Positions 12,106-21,264 of a DNA stretch of 64,000 nucleotides are shown here, piece after piece; the stretch's first letter is position 1; each line of letters opens with the position of its first letter. The stretch is taken from positions 248,001 through 312,000 of the forward strand of contig NW_022985199.1 in NCBI RefSeq assembly GCF_010093535.1, read 5' to 3'. Position numbers and translations under genes: made by a program. Source of the stretch: Lindgomyces ingoldianus (lineage: Eukaryota; Ascomycota; Dothideomycetes; Pleosporales; Lindgomycetaceae). The notes below the pieces were generated by a model that made no database searches, had not been told where the DNA came from, and saw only the letters and a program-made list of their open reading frames with translations.

Positions 12106-14766
12106 ATGATGAATGGCGACCTGAGCCTCTCGCAGTCCTTCGGCGGGCTGCGCATTGCAAACCCAGACGAAGACGCCAGCTCCCCCTCGCCGTCTCCGCG
12201 CACTGCAGACAACCAGACTGCCGCTGCCCGTCCAGCGTCATCGTCGAGTACCGCCACCGAGAGGCAGAGACCCCCGGCGGCCGCGTCCCACCTGCTGCCC
12301 GAGCTGCAATCCTCCCCCGGAGCATCGCTGGGTTTCAATGCAGATGCATTCACTACCAACTCGTCCTCGATGCCCGCCGGCCATGTCTCCCCGCTCCCCC
12401 CAGAGCAGCCCTTATACACCCCCCAGCTCGTCCACCGGCAGTCCCTCCCTCTCGCCCAGCAAGCCCAGCAGCAGGCGGGCTATCAGCAATATGCGTTAGG
12501 CACCATGGGCCAACCTCGGAATGGCTTACCCGTTCAGACTCGGCCCATGTCTAGCATATATAACCATCCCAATCTATCCTCGAATTCCGCAACGACGCAG
12601 TCGAACCCTGGCACATACAGGTACAATGATGACGTTACGGTGGCAGACATTCGGAGATCTGCCAGCTCACGTGTTGCACCGAGCGGCATGCATGGCAGCA
12701 TACCCGCCAGAGAATCCAGCAGGAGTGACAGAGGGTATCGGCAGCCGTCACAGATAACCGTCGGAAACGGACCAGCTCCCCCTCGGAGAAGCTCTCGTCG
12801 TCTTCCCGTAGACGGAACTAACAGCAGCAGTGCACCAGCCACAAGCCAATTGTCTGGCTCTCCATACGGCGTCGAAGGCGGTCCCCTACCGAGCAGCGAA
12901 GACTGGAAAGAAAGGGGAGCGGCGGTCGGGACAAGACAGGAGGTTGATCAAAATGGCCGACCGGTCACAAGAGTGGTGAAAAAGGGAGTGAAGGACTTCA
13001 ATTTCGGCAGAACATTGGGCGAAGGCTCCTACAGTACCGTCCTGGCCGCTACGGATCGACAGACGCTCCGGGAATACGCCATCAAAGTACTCGACAAACG
13101 CCACATTATCAAGGAGAAGAAGGTCAAATATGTGAATATTGAGAAGGACACACTGAACCGCTTGACGGAACATCCAGGCATCGTTCGACTGTATTATACC
13201 TTTCAGGATGAGCGTTCGCTCTACTTCGTCCTCGATCTAGCCGCTGGTGGAGAATTGCTTGGATTTTTGAAGAAGATGACAACATTCGATGTCGAGTGCA
13301 CACGGTTCTATGGCGCTCAGATACTGGATGCAATCGACTATATGCATTCAAGAGGGGTAATACATCGTGATCTGAAACCGGAGAACGTGCTATTGGATGA
13401 TCAAATGCATGTCAAGATTACGGATTTTGGTACAGCAAAGATTTTGGAAAGTCTAAAGCCGAATGGAATTGGCTCGATATCTGGTGATCCTTTGGACGGG
13501 GTCGAATCAGACCGAGCACAATCTTTTGTCGGGACAGCTGAGTATGTCTCGCCAGAATTACTGACGGACAAGAATGCTTGCAAGGCGAGTGATTTGTGGG
13601 CATTCGGTTGCATTATTTACCAGCTTCTCGCTGGACGACCTCCATTCAAAGCCGCAAACGAATATCAAACATTTCAGAAGATCGTAGGATTGGAGTATAC
13701 TTTCCCAGATGGCTTCCCTCCAGTTGCAAAAGACCTGGTTGAGAGGTTGCTTGTCTTGGATCCACTGAAGAGATTACCCATGGAGCATATTAAGAGCCAC
13801 GAATTCTTCGATGGAATACAATGGGGAAAAGGCTTGTGGAGAACAAAGGCTCCGCGTCTGAAGAGCTATGTTCCACCTGCTCATGAACCCATCCGACTAA
13901 ATGGTAATAGCGGCCCGGCTGGCACGACAAGTATTCATCTCGGTAACATCGTAACAGGCCCAACAACTCCTGGCACATCCGCTATCACTCAGCTACGGCC
14001 GACACCACGACTTGTCACCGAGCTGCCACCTCCAAGTCAGTTAGACATTGACTGGTCTCCAGTGTTGACCAAGAGGAACGAGCGAATATTGATGCTTAAT
14101 CAAATGTTTGTCACACAACATCCTCCAGGTCATCCCCTTGGAGGAAAAGATGAGGCTGCGGTGGAAACACCTAAGAAGTTCTCACGGTTTTTCGGCGGCA
14201 ACACTGTAAAGAAGCGGCAACGACTGGTTATGGTCACCTCAAGCGCTCGAATCTTGATGTGTGCTTCGGGGACGAACGACAAGAAGCTCAAAGAGGAGCT
14301 GTCGCTACTCGCTCCGGGCTGTACGTGGACAAGCTTTCATGATTCGAAAGGCTTAACGTGCTGGTGTGTTGAAACAGTAGGCAAAATCATTCGCAACCCT
14401 ATATTTTATAGACTCACCATGTTACAGAAAGACAAGCAGTTCGTTTTTGAAGACCCCAGTAACACGACCAGAGATCCAGAAGGTAGCAAATACTCGACCC
14501 AAGAATGGCTCGACAACATCGAAAAAGCAAGGGACTGGGGCCTTTCCCAGAGTATGGCAAATTCCTACTCGGAGGATTCGACACTAAACGATCTCAACTC
14601 GACTCTTTCAAGCCCTGCCAGTACGTTAGGAGGAGATTCTGCCCTCGACGGGGTCAACATCCCAACTGCACGCCATCTTCGAAAAGAGCATGAAGAGACC
14701 AATTCCCTCAAGGGCAGGAAGCGGTTCAGCAAACGCCATTCCAAAAATGGTCTCGCGAATTTTTGA
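12106..14766 (+). CDS. pkh1: PDK1-like AGC kinase with C-terminal PH-like domain (Pkh family)
   Basis: A Ser/Thr kinase of the 3-phosphoinositide-dependent kinase-1 family. Fungal Pkh kinases phosphorylate the activation loops of Ypk, Pkc1 and Sch9-type kinases and link sphingolipid signals to eisosomes and wall integrity. From the ATG at 12106 the protein has 886 residues and no intron. Residues 1-295 are disordered and rich in Ser, Pro and Gln. The kinase domain spans about 298-570: LGEGSYSTV glycine loop, AIKVLDK lysine, VIHRDLKPEN catalytic loop, DFGTAKI and the activation loop SFVGTAEYVSPELL. A PH-like segment from about 690 (RFFGGNTVKKRQRL) to 815 completes the PDK1 layout. The hydrophobic-motif tail of other AGC kinases is absent, as expected. 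The frame is open upstream to 11956, so a start 50 codons earlier is possible. The symbol is by family, not by proven orthology to one yeast paralogue. Confidence 0.93.
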   Translation: MMNGDLSLSQSFGGLRIANPDEDASSPSPSPRTADNQTAAARPASSSSTATERQRPPAAASHLLPELQSSPGASLGFNADAFTTNSSSMPAGHVSPLPPEQPLYTPQLVHRQSLPLAQQAQQQAGYQQYALGTMGQPRNGLPVQTRPMSSIYNHPNLSSNSATTQSNPGTYRYNDDVTVADIRRSASSRVAPSGMHGSIPARESSRSDRGYRQPSQITVGNGPAPPRRSSRRLPVDGTNSSSAPATSQLSGSPYGVEGGPLPSSEDWKERGAAVGTRQEVDQNGRPVTRVVKKGVKDFNFGRTLGEGSYSTVLAATDRQTLREYAIKVLDKRHIIKEKKVKYVNIEKDTLNRLTEHPGIVRLYYTFQDERSLYFVLDLAAGGELLGFLKKMTTFDVECTRFYGAQILDAIDYMHSRGVIHRDLKPENVLLDDQMHVKITDFGTAKILESLKPNGIGSISGDPLDGVESDRAQSFVGTAEYVSPELLTDKNACKASDLWAFGCIIYQLLAGRPPFKAANEYQTFQKIVGLEYTFPDGFPPVAKDLVERLLVLDPLKRLPMEHIKSHEFFDGIQWGKGLWRTKAPRLKSYVPPAHEPIRLNGNSGPAGTTSIHLGNIVTGPTTPGTSAITQLRPTPRLVTELPPPSQLDIDWSPVLTKRNERILMLNQMFVTQHPPGHPLGGKDEAAVETPKKFSRFFGGNTVKKRQRLVMVTSSARILMCASGTNDKKLKEELSLLAPGCTWTSFHDSKGLTCWCVETVGKIIRNPIFYRLTMLQKDKQFVFEDPSNTTRDPEGSKYSTQEWLDNIEKARDWGLSQSMANSYSEDSTLNDLNSTLSSPASTLGGDSALDGVNIPTARHLRKEHEETNSLKGRKRFSKRHSKNGLANF

Positions 14767-16223
14767 AGAAGCACTTCTGCTAACTTGCCTGTTCAGCCTC
14801 GGCTACAGCCGCTTCCAAAGCATCCAGTCGAGCATTCAAACCTAGACCGCTGTCTAAAATCATCTCATTTGGATGAGACATCAAATCCCCTATTTCGTCT
14901 ATCCGTTGGAGCTCGTTCCTCTCTCCTCCGCCTCCTGTTCTTCTTCTAACTTCTTGTCCGTTACCAAACTGTTCCTCATGTTACTTTAGCATATTCTACC
15001 ACGATCATCAACTCATCCAGCGATCGGCGTTCCAGGCGCATTGACCTTCCTCCTTCGGCCTGTTGAAATTTAATCTATCCTTTTTTCGGAACCCCTATCG
15101 TCTACCTGCAACCTTTTCATTTGTTAATGGGACTCACACGCACCCGGGCTATGAGTCTAGCTAGATGGATTCCCCCATTTCTGGCTGGCTCACATTACAA
15201 TATTGCATTCACCATTTTTTCGGCTGGCTGGGATGATGCTTTCTCTGCTGCAGACTTCTGAATCGGCTGCACAGTCTATCAGACCAGGGATCGCGGTCGG
15301 TCCGGAAGGCCATTGACGGGTAGCTTGGACTGGCTGACTGGCTTGGATTAGTATGAGAGAGACAGAGAAAGTGCTTACTACTCGCTCTTTTTTTCTTTGT
15401 GTTGCGTACAGAACTGTACACGGTCTAGGATGCGAGTGTGGGAATCTTTGCTGTCTCCTTCTTGTACTTATTTGGGAAAGAGGTCGTCAAGACAGGCCTG
15501 GAGTTTAATTTTCTTATTGCGCGCGAGATTGGGTTTGGTTTTGCTAGGTAGCTAATTTAGTGCGTGAGGTGGTATGGGGTGAGGTAGGCTGAGAGTCGAG
15601 AGAAGCTGGCTGACTTGGCTCGGCTGATGATATGGCTACAGCCTGGGTGGGGTGAGTAGGGTTCAGATGAGTGAGAATTGAATGCGTGGCGCAATGTTGT
15701 TCAATTGCGTTGTGTCTGGTCCTCGTTTATGAAGTGCATGCCTTAGTGCTCGCTTTTCCTGGTTTCCTTGTGTTCACTAGTCTGAGAGCTTCAACACCCT
15801 TGAATGTGACGAAATCAAGTCTAAATCTCGCATACATAGAGATATGAGGTCGCACATTCCACATCAAGCGTGTTTGAAGAAAATGCAATCATTCATATAT
15901 TCCATCCACCTCTTAGAATTGGATATTTGCTCTACGACACCAGCCATACCATACCAAGAAAATACCAGATCAAACGCCATGTTGGCTTGGTTCTGTTTTC
16001 GTATATACGCCTATCTTTGAATACCTGTCTAACGCCGTACGAATGAAACTCGAGAAAGCAGTCGCCATAAACGCTCCGTCTAACGCCATGGGCTTGACAC
16101 ACTAACTAGTTGGTGAATGAAAGCTGAATCAAAGAGAAAAGTACGCGAAGAACAAGTTTAAACCCCTTCCCCAGAGCTTGACACCACCCAGCAAACTGAA
16201 TCACACCTACACCATTTTCCCCA
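14767..16223. other. Convergent intergenic region, no gene seen
   Basis: This 1.46-kb stretch lies between the kinase stop and the homeobox ORF stop on the opposite strand. It holds pyrimidine-rich tracts and G/T-rich runs and no supported ORF. It presumably contains both 3' untranslated regions. Confidence 0.5.
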
Positions 16224-17225
16224 CTACCACTCGCCCGTTCTATCAGACCACGAGTCGCTACATTCAGATGGGTATGGAAATGAGCATGCCCCCTCCAGAC
16301 GATCAAGCTTTGTCGTTCCTTTAAGGGAGTTGCGATTTGCGCATTTGTCGCCAGGACGTTCGAAATTCGCGCAGGGTCGAGCCCCTACGGAATGCTTTGC
16401 ATTATTTCCTGCGGCCGCATTTACGTTGCGTCTACAAGCTGCTCTCTTGTTGCCAAACCAAGTGCGAACCCGTTTGGCATCAAGGTTAGCTTCGTTTGCA
16501 ATTGCTTCACGTCTAAGACGTGTTGGATACGGAGTTTTGGCGAAATGTGATTCTAGGATTTGTCTCTGCTCTGCGGGAAGGCGAAGCCTCATATTGCGGG
16601 GTGGACATTGGGGTTGTACATGCGTATTTGGTTCTGCTTTGGCTGTCCAGTCCCTGGCTCCTTCAGACGCAAACTGGGAAGGCAGAGTGTCGCATGGTAA
16701 CTTATTTGAGAGGCATGCTGTTCGTCGAGGTGGAGTTTTCAACAGGGATTCGAGATTATCATGTCGCTGGCATGCAGATGGTGCAGGTGTGAGGGGCCCG
16801 ATCGGCTCAATGATATGTGGAATGGATGGTGTTGGCTGTGAGAAAGCTAGAGAAATAGCTGGGGAAGGATACGATTGGGCAGAAGAAATTGGAATGTTCG
16901 GGGACTGATACGCGGAATCCAAAATGAATATTAGGCCTTGTGTCAGTAGCTGAGATATCGGCATAAGAGGTGCGAAAATAGGCCACGAAGAGGGGTCCGA
17001 GGCCACGGGTGGAGGATGACTTTGTAAGGCAGGTTCTGCAAAGCCGAAAGAGGCATCTCTTAAAGACGAAAACGGGAGAGGAGGCGAGGGAGGAGGAGTA
17101 GGTAATTGATCATTAGTCGGGAGTAGTTCGGAAGCTGGCTGGGGTGGGACGTTTAGGTGGATTTCCGCCTCGGTGCGGGAGGCCCGGCTGGTAAGCCTAG
17201 ACCAAAGCAAGTTCATTATTAGCAA
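16224..17225 (-). CDS. Homeobox transcription factor
   Basis: A 333-codon ORF with a homeodomain near residues 205-265. The segment begins around RLRLPAEQRQILESHF, has a spacer with PTRLRREAIANEANLDAKRV, and ends in the recognition helix VRTWFGNKRAACRR. The WFxNxR core is the DNA-contacting signature. The region before it is Pro/Ser-rich and low in complexity, as in fungal homeobox regulators. The C-terminal 60 residues show nothing I recognise. The start is uncertain: the first ATG (17225) and the second (17216) lie only 9-18 nt from the stop of the upstream same-strand Snf12 gene. The true start may therefore be further in, or an upstream exon may be missed. The target genes cannot be guessed. 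Confidence 0.75.
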   Translation of the reverse strand: MLIMNLLWSRLTSRASRTEAEIHLNVPPQPASELLPTNDQLPTPPPSPPLPFSSLRDASFGFAEPALQSHPPPVASDPSSWPIFAPLMPISQLLTQGLIFILDSAYQSPNIPISSAQSYPSPAISLAFSQPTPSIPHIIEPIGPLTPAPSACQRHDNLESLLKTPPRRTACLSNKLPCDTLPSQFASEGARDWTAKAEPNTHVQPQCPPRNMRLRLPAEQRQILESHFAKTPYPTRLRREAIANEANLDAKRVRTWFGNKRAACRRNVNAAAGNNAKHSVGARPCANFERPGDKCANRNSLKGTTKLDRLEGACSFPYPSECSDSWSDRTGEW

Positions 17226-17234
17226 AAGGACATT

Positions 17235-18894
17235 CTAATGACCTTTGATGTTCTGTCGAGCCAACCATAGTGCCACGCTCTCCCTCGCCACCTCGCTTCC
17301 CCAGACGCCTTCCTCCCCACCTCGTCTCCATTCTTCACCCGACGCATCTTCTCCACCACCACGGCCCCCCTCTCCCATGACGACTTCCAGGTCTCGCTTC
17401 TGCGATGAGAGCCAGCGCTTGATGAAAGTGACGGGATCCTTGGACATGCTAGTGAAGAATGCATGCTTAGCTTTTGAGTGGCCTATTGCTTGGATCAGGA
17501 GGGCGATCTGCTCATCTATCTCGTTAATCTGCTGTAAAGTTTTGATGTTGTCCGTGGAGCGAGCGAGACTGGCTGTCATATCGCGGAGCGGGTCTCCGAG
17601 CGCAACTTGGACGTCGTAAATTGTCGGCTGCGAGGGGAGTTTGCCAGATTCAGGAGGTGGTGAGATGTAATCCTTGTCTACGCGGATTGTGTACGAGAGC
17701 TGAATTGGGGGCAGCGTAGTTAGGTGCGGCTTTAACAGTTGCGGGAGCATGGGAAAGAAAAATGTGTCGGAGTTGAAGATGGCCTTGAGCTTGGCATCGC
17801 AGACAAACTTGCGCTCATCCTCGTCCTGCTGCAGGTGATTGCACTTGCAGTACTCCCAGATGCCCATAATGACGCCTGCACGGTCTTCCTCGTCCGTGTC
17901 GAGCAGTTCAGCCAAGGGCTTGCTGAGCCTGAGTCGCTCCGGGTGCTGGTGGCGCTGGAGGTTGATGGTGATGTTGATGTTCTCGTCGCCCTTGCGCTCG
18001 AACTCGAGCTGGCTGAAGTTGGTCTCTTTCGTGTTGGCTGCGCCCTCTGGCCGCTTCCATTCGATCTGTGTGAAATTATCTGGCTGGAGACTCTTGGCGC
18101 GGTCGAAGTCGATGGTCATGGACGAGAAAAATTGCGAGAACATCTTGGGCTTGGTGGCAGGGGTCTTCTGCGCAGATTCAGCACCATCCTCTTCCATGGC
18201 ATCGGGGTCCTTGTCTTCGGTGTCAGCGGCGGCGGCGGCGTCATCACCATCATCATCATCATCATCGTCGTCGTCGTCGTTGTCAAGGCCTAGGTCAGCG
18301 TCTTCGTCCAGCAGGCGGCCTTGAATCTTCACGCGGTATGTGGCATTCGTCTCGCTCTCGAAATCAAAGACTTCGGCGTCCATGCCGCTGCTCTGCCACG
18401 GCTGGTTCTCGGCCGTGTTGGATATCCAGATGCGCATGGTGCTGTAGCGGCGAGCGTCGGTCTGGAAAGAGGTGTCCTGGATTTCGAGCCGCTTGCGCAT
18501 CATAGTAGCGTCGAGTGTGCGCTCAACCTGGCGCAGCTGGCGGTAGCGGGCCACGCCGTCGCCGATGCATACCTCCTCGATGCCGTCAGGCATGTTCTTG
18601 TCTGTCGGGCGGGTTGACTGGCGGCGCTGCTTGTCACGGCGCGCATTTTCGGCAGCGGCCTGCTGGGCGGGCAGGTGCTGGACATACTGCTGCGGGGCCT
18701 GGTGGTGGCTCGCAATCATGGGGCCTGGTTTGCGGAACATATGCTCCAAGTCAGCTCTCCGAATCATGGTTGTGGGCGCGCAACTTGGGGCGGTGGGGAG
18801 ACAGAGCAAGAGCAATCGTACCGGGACCATGTCGAGTAGGCGTCGCATGGTGCGCTTGGGCGGGAAGCGGGTAGTTCCGCGGGTGCGGTTGCAT
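17235..18894 (-). CDS. snf12: SWI/SNF chromatin-remodelling subunit Snf12/Swp73 (SMARCD family, SWIB domain)
   Basis: A core subunit of SWI/SNF-type remodelling complexes; it has no enzymatic activity and bridges the complex to activators. Exon 1 is 18822-18894 (MQPHPRNYPLPAQ...), exon 2 is 17235-18724. The 97-nt intron has donor GTACGA and acceptor CCAG, and the junction reads GPGPMIASHH. The product is about 520 residues. Family features are the N-terminal KNMPDGIEEVCIGDGVARY stretch, the TMRIWISNTAENQPW block, and a SWIB/MDM2 domain around RLSKPLAELLDTDEEDRAGVIMGIWEYCK. The C-terminal coiled part (INEIDEQIALLIQAIGHSKAKHAFF) is also typical. An acidic run of Asp residues is coded by a trinucleotide repeat. 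Reading through the intron creates a false alternative N-terminus starting MRRLLDMV. Confidence 0.92.
18241..18283. repeat. (ATC/GTC)n trinucleotide repeat coding poly-Asp in Snf12
   Basis: The plus strand reads repeated cat and cgt triplets, which on the minus strand are GAT and GAC codons. They encode about ten consecutive aspartates. The switch between GAT and GAC shows interruption of the array. Confidence 0.85.
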
Positions 18895-19383
18895 CTTGGG
18901 CAGGCGCGAAGCTTTCTCGGTCTGCCGCGACGATGGGGGGAGCAACTTCACGATGCACGCACTGTCGGGGGATGGAGGTGAGGTTGGGCGTGCGGAGGTG
19001 CTTTTTCTAAGAGACGCGTTCACGACACAGAAGCACAGGGCTGGACAAAGCGGCGATTCGCCCCTTTTCATACCCCACCTTTCGGCTGCATCCGCGAGCT
19101 GCAACACCTTCACGCGACTGCACGCCTTCCAAGCGCGGTGGTATCATCAGGCACAGGCGTCTGAGTATAAGAGCGCTGCGGAGTCCTGGCCGGCGTCTGC
19201 GTGAAGCTTCGCACGCCTTCCATTCATCCTCCTCGGCTACACACGACTGCCCGCCATCACATAAGTAACCCCCCCCAGTGCTGCATGCACTTGAGCGAGA
19301 CTCCTCATCTACTCCTCCATTGCATCTTGTATCTTTCCAACCTCAATTCTTGCTTCTTGCTCATTATTCATCTACAAAGCATC
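18895..19383. promoter_or_regulatory. Divergent intergenic region between snf12 and the amidohydrolase
   Basis: These 489 bp lie between two divergent start codons and must hold both promoters. CT-rich tracts precede the amidohydrolase start. The amidohydrolase frame is open upstream of the chosen ATG (an ATG at 19285 is in frame), so the boundary is approximate. Confidence 0.5.
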
Positions 19384-20892
19384 ATGGCTCCCCCATTTTC
19401 TCCTGATCCAGACATGGCTATGGACCGAGAGATGGCCAAGTTACACCTGGCAAATGACCTGGCCGAAAAGACCAGGGTGTATGCTAAATCGCGCGCTCCG
19501 CCGCCTCGATACTCCGACGTGTACCCGTCTGGTCCTCTGAACAAGATCGCTGGCGTTCGTCTCCCCAATAAGCCCTCATCAACCCTTTGGGACATTTCGA
19601 TCGAAGATGGCCGGATATCAGCTGTTGACCCCCACGACTTTGAGTGCTCCCGCCGCCACCCACTGCCAGGCGTCCTGGATGGCTCAAACAGACTGCTCTC
19701 GCCGTCCCTATGTCACGCCCACATCCATCTAGATAAATGCTTCCTGCTTCAGGATCCAAAGTTCTGTGATCTGCAGATCGAGAAGGGAGACTTCCAAGAA
19801 GCAATGGACATGACAAGTAAAGCGAAAGCCAGATTTGAGGAAGACGATCTTTTGAGAAGAGGCCGCCAGCTCATTGAAGAGAGCATCCATTATGGCGTGA
19901 CTGTCATGAGGGCGTTTGTAGAGGTGGATGGCAGTGTCCGATTCAAGTGTCTTGACGCTGGCCTGAAACTGAAAAAAGAGTTTGAGGACCGCTGCGAGAT
20001 CCAGATCTGTGCTTTTGCCCAATTGCCGTTGTTCTCCGGGCATGATGGAGGAGAGGAAGTCAGGAGGCTGATGACTGAAGCCACGCATCGGGAAGGTGTA
20101 GATGTTGTAGGGAGCGCGCCGTACGTGGAGCTGGACGAGGTCAAAATGAAAATGAATGTGCGCTGGATTTCCATGATGGCCTTATTCAATGAGAAACCCC
20201 TTGATCTGCACCTAGATTACTTTCTCGAGGAAAACAAACAGCCACTCGTCTGGGCCGCGTTAGACATCATTAAGGGCAGAAACTGGGTCGAGAAAGGAGG
20301 CAAACAGATCACCTTGGGTCATTGCACTCGCTTAACACGGTTCAAAGAAGAGGATTGGCAGCGTTTGAAACAAGACATCGGTAACCTTCCCGTTGCATTT
20401 GTCGGGTTGCCGACCTCAGATCTCTTCATGATGCGGACTCCAGAGAGTTTACGCGGGACGCTTCCGGTGGTCGAGATGATAGAGAAGTACGGGTTTAACG
20501 CTGCTATTGCAGTGAACAACGTTGGAAACGCGTTTACGCCTCAGGGTACCTGCGATCCGCTGAGCATTGCGAGTCTGGGGGTGGGGCTTTACCAGGCGGG
20601 GACGAAGAAGGTTGCAGAAATATTATATGCAAGTTCCCTCATGAGCCTGTAAGACGGCTGTCTAGTGTATCTGACTAACACTTTGATGCAGGAAGCCGTC
20701 TCATCGCGAGCAAAGACCGCCATTAACTGTGAGTCAACATCTCTCGCACTGGCTACTGGAGAACCAGCCGACTTTGTCTTGTTTGATAGGATGGATACGG
20801 GATGGCGGTGTAAGAAGAGCATTGCAGAAGTGGTGTATGATGCAGGCACGGCTCGACAAACGATCCGGCGTGGCCGAGTGACAGCATTCTGA
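19384..20892 (+). CDS. Amidohydrolase-superfamily metal-dependent hydrolase (cytosine deaminase-like)
   Basis: A TIM-barrel metal hydrolase of the amidohydrolase superfamily, resembling cytosine deaminase and related N-acyl or base deaminases. Exons are 19384-20628 and 20692-20892, giving about 481 residues. Metal-site features in order are SLCHAHIHLDKCFLL (HxH), TVMRAFVEVD, LHLDYF, LGHCTRL (metal His) and a catalytic-site region around VGLPTSDLFMM. Residues GEPADFVLFD near the end are the usual C-terminal strand of this superfamily. The intron starts with GC instead of GT. Using it joins ILY directly to EAVSSRAKTAI, which is the expected family sequence, while no GT donor gives a workable frame. 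ATCATGGCT at 19384 is a good start context; an upstream in-frame ATG at 19285 is the alternative. The substrate is unknown. Confidence 0.82.
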
Positions 20893-21264
20893 TCCAAGGA
20901 TACGAACCATGACCCTTGCGTGTTCAGGGTGCTTTCCTGATTCAGTGGGACGAGCTGCATACCCACTTGGTGGTTTTTGTTCACTTGCACTTCACACAGT
21001 CGAAAACGAGCACAGGAGATTGCCGCCATCATCATCACCATGAGCGCACCGGCATGCCCTGAACCATGCAGGTGCTCTGCGTGTAGCCCTGGAGGTGTGA
21101 AACTAGCGCGAGTGCCCGTGGCCGCTGTTTTGGTTCGTCACAAACCACGTGAGTAAACTTTCACTTCACACCGCCAAGACCTCGTTATAAACCAAGTGTC
21201 GTCGCACAACACCTTTCTCCTCCACGACACTACCTGCACTAGAAGGCGGTGCAGATCACACACC
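20893..21264. other. Intergenic, same-strand
   Basis: This stretch of 372 bp between the amidohydrolase stop and the PAH-protein start should carry a terminator region and a promoter. I see no gene. Confidence 0.5.

Noticed and set aside
11679..12554. 291-codon plus-strand ORF overlapping the kinase start
   Set aside because: It overlaps the Pkh gene in another frame, is rich in Arg, Pro and Ala as expected of a shadow in GC-rich sequence, and shows no family motif.
17739..18324. Plus-strand ORFs opposite snf12 rich in Val or Ser runs
   Set aside because: They are the antisense reading of the Asp repeat and conserved Snf12 coding sequence.
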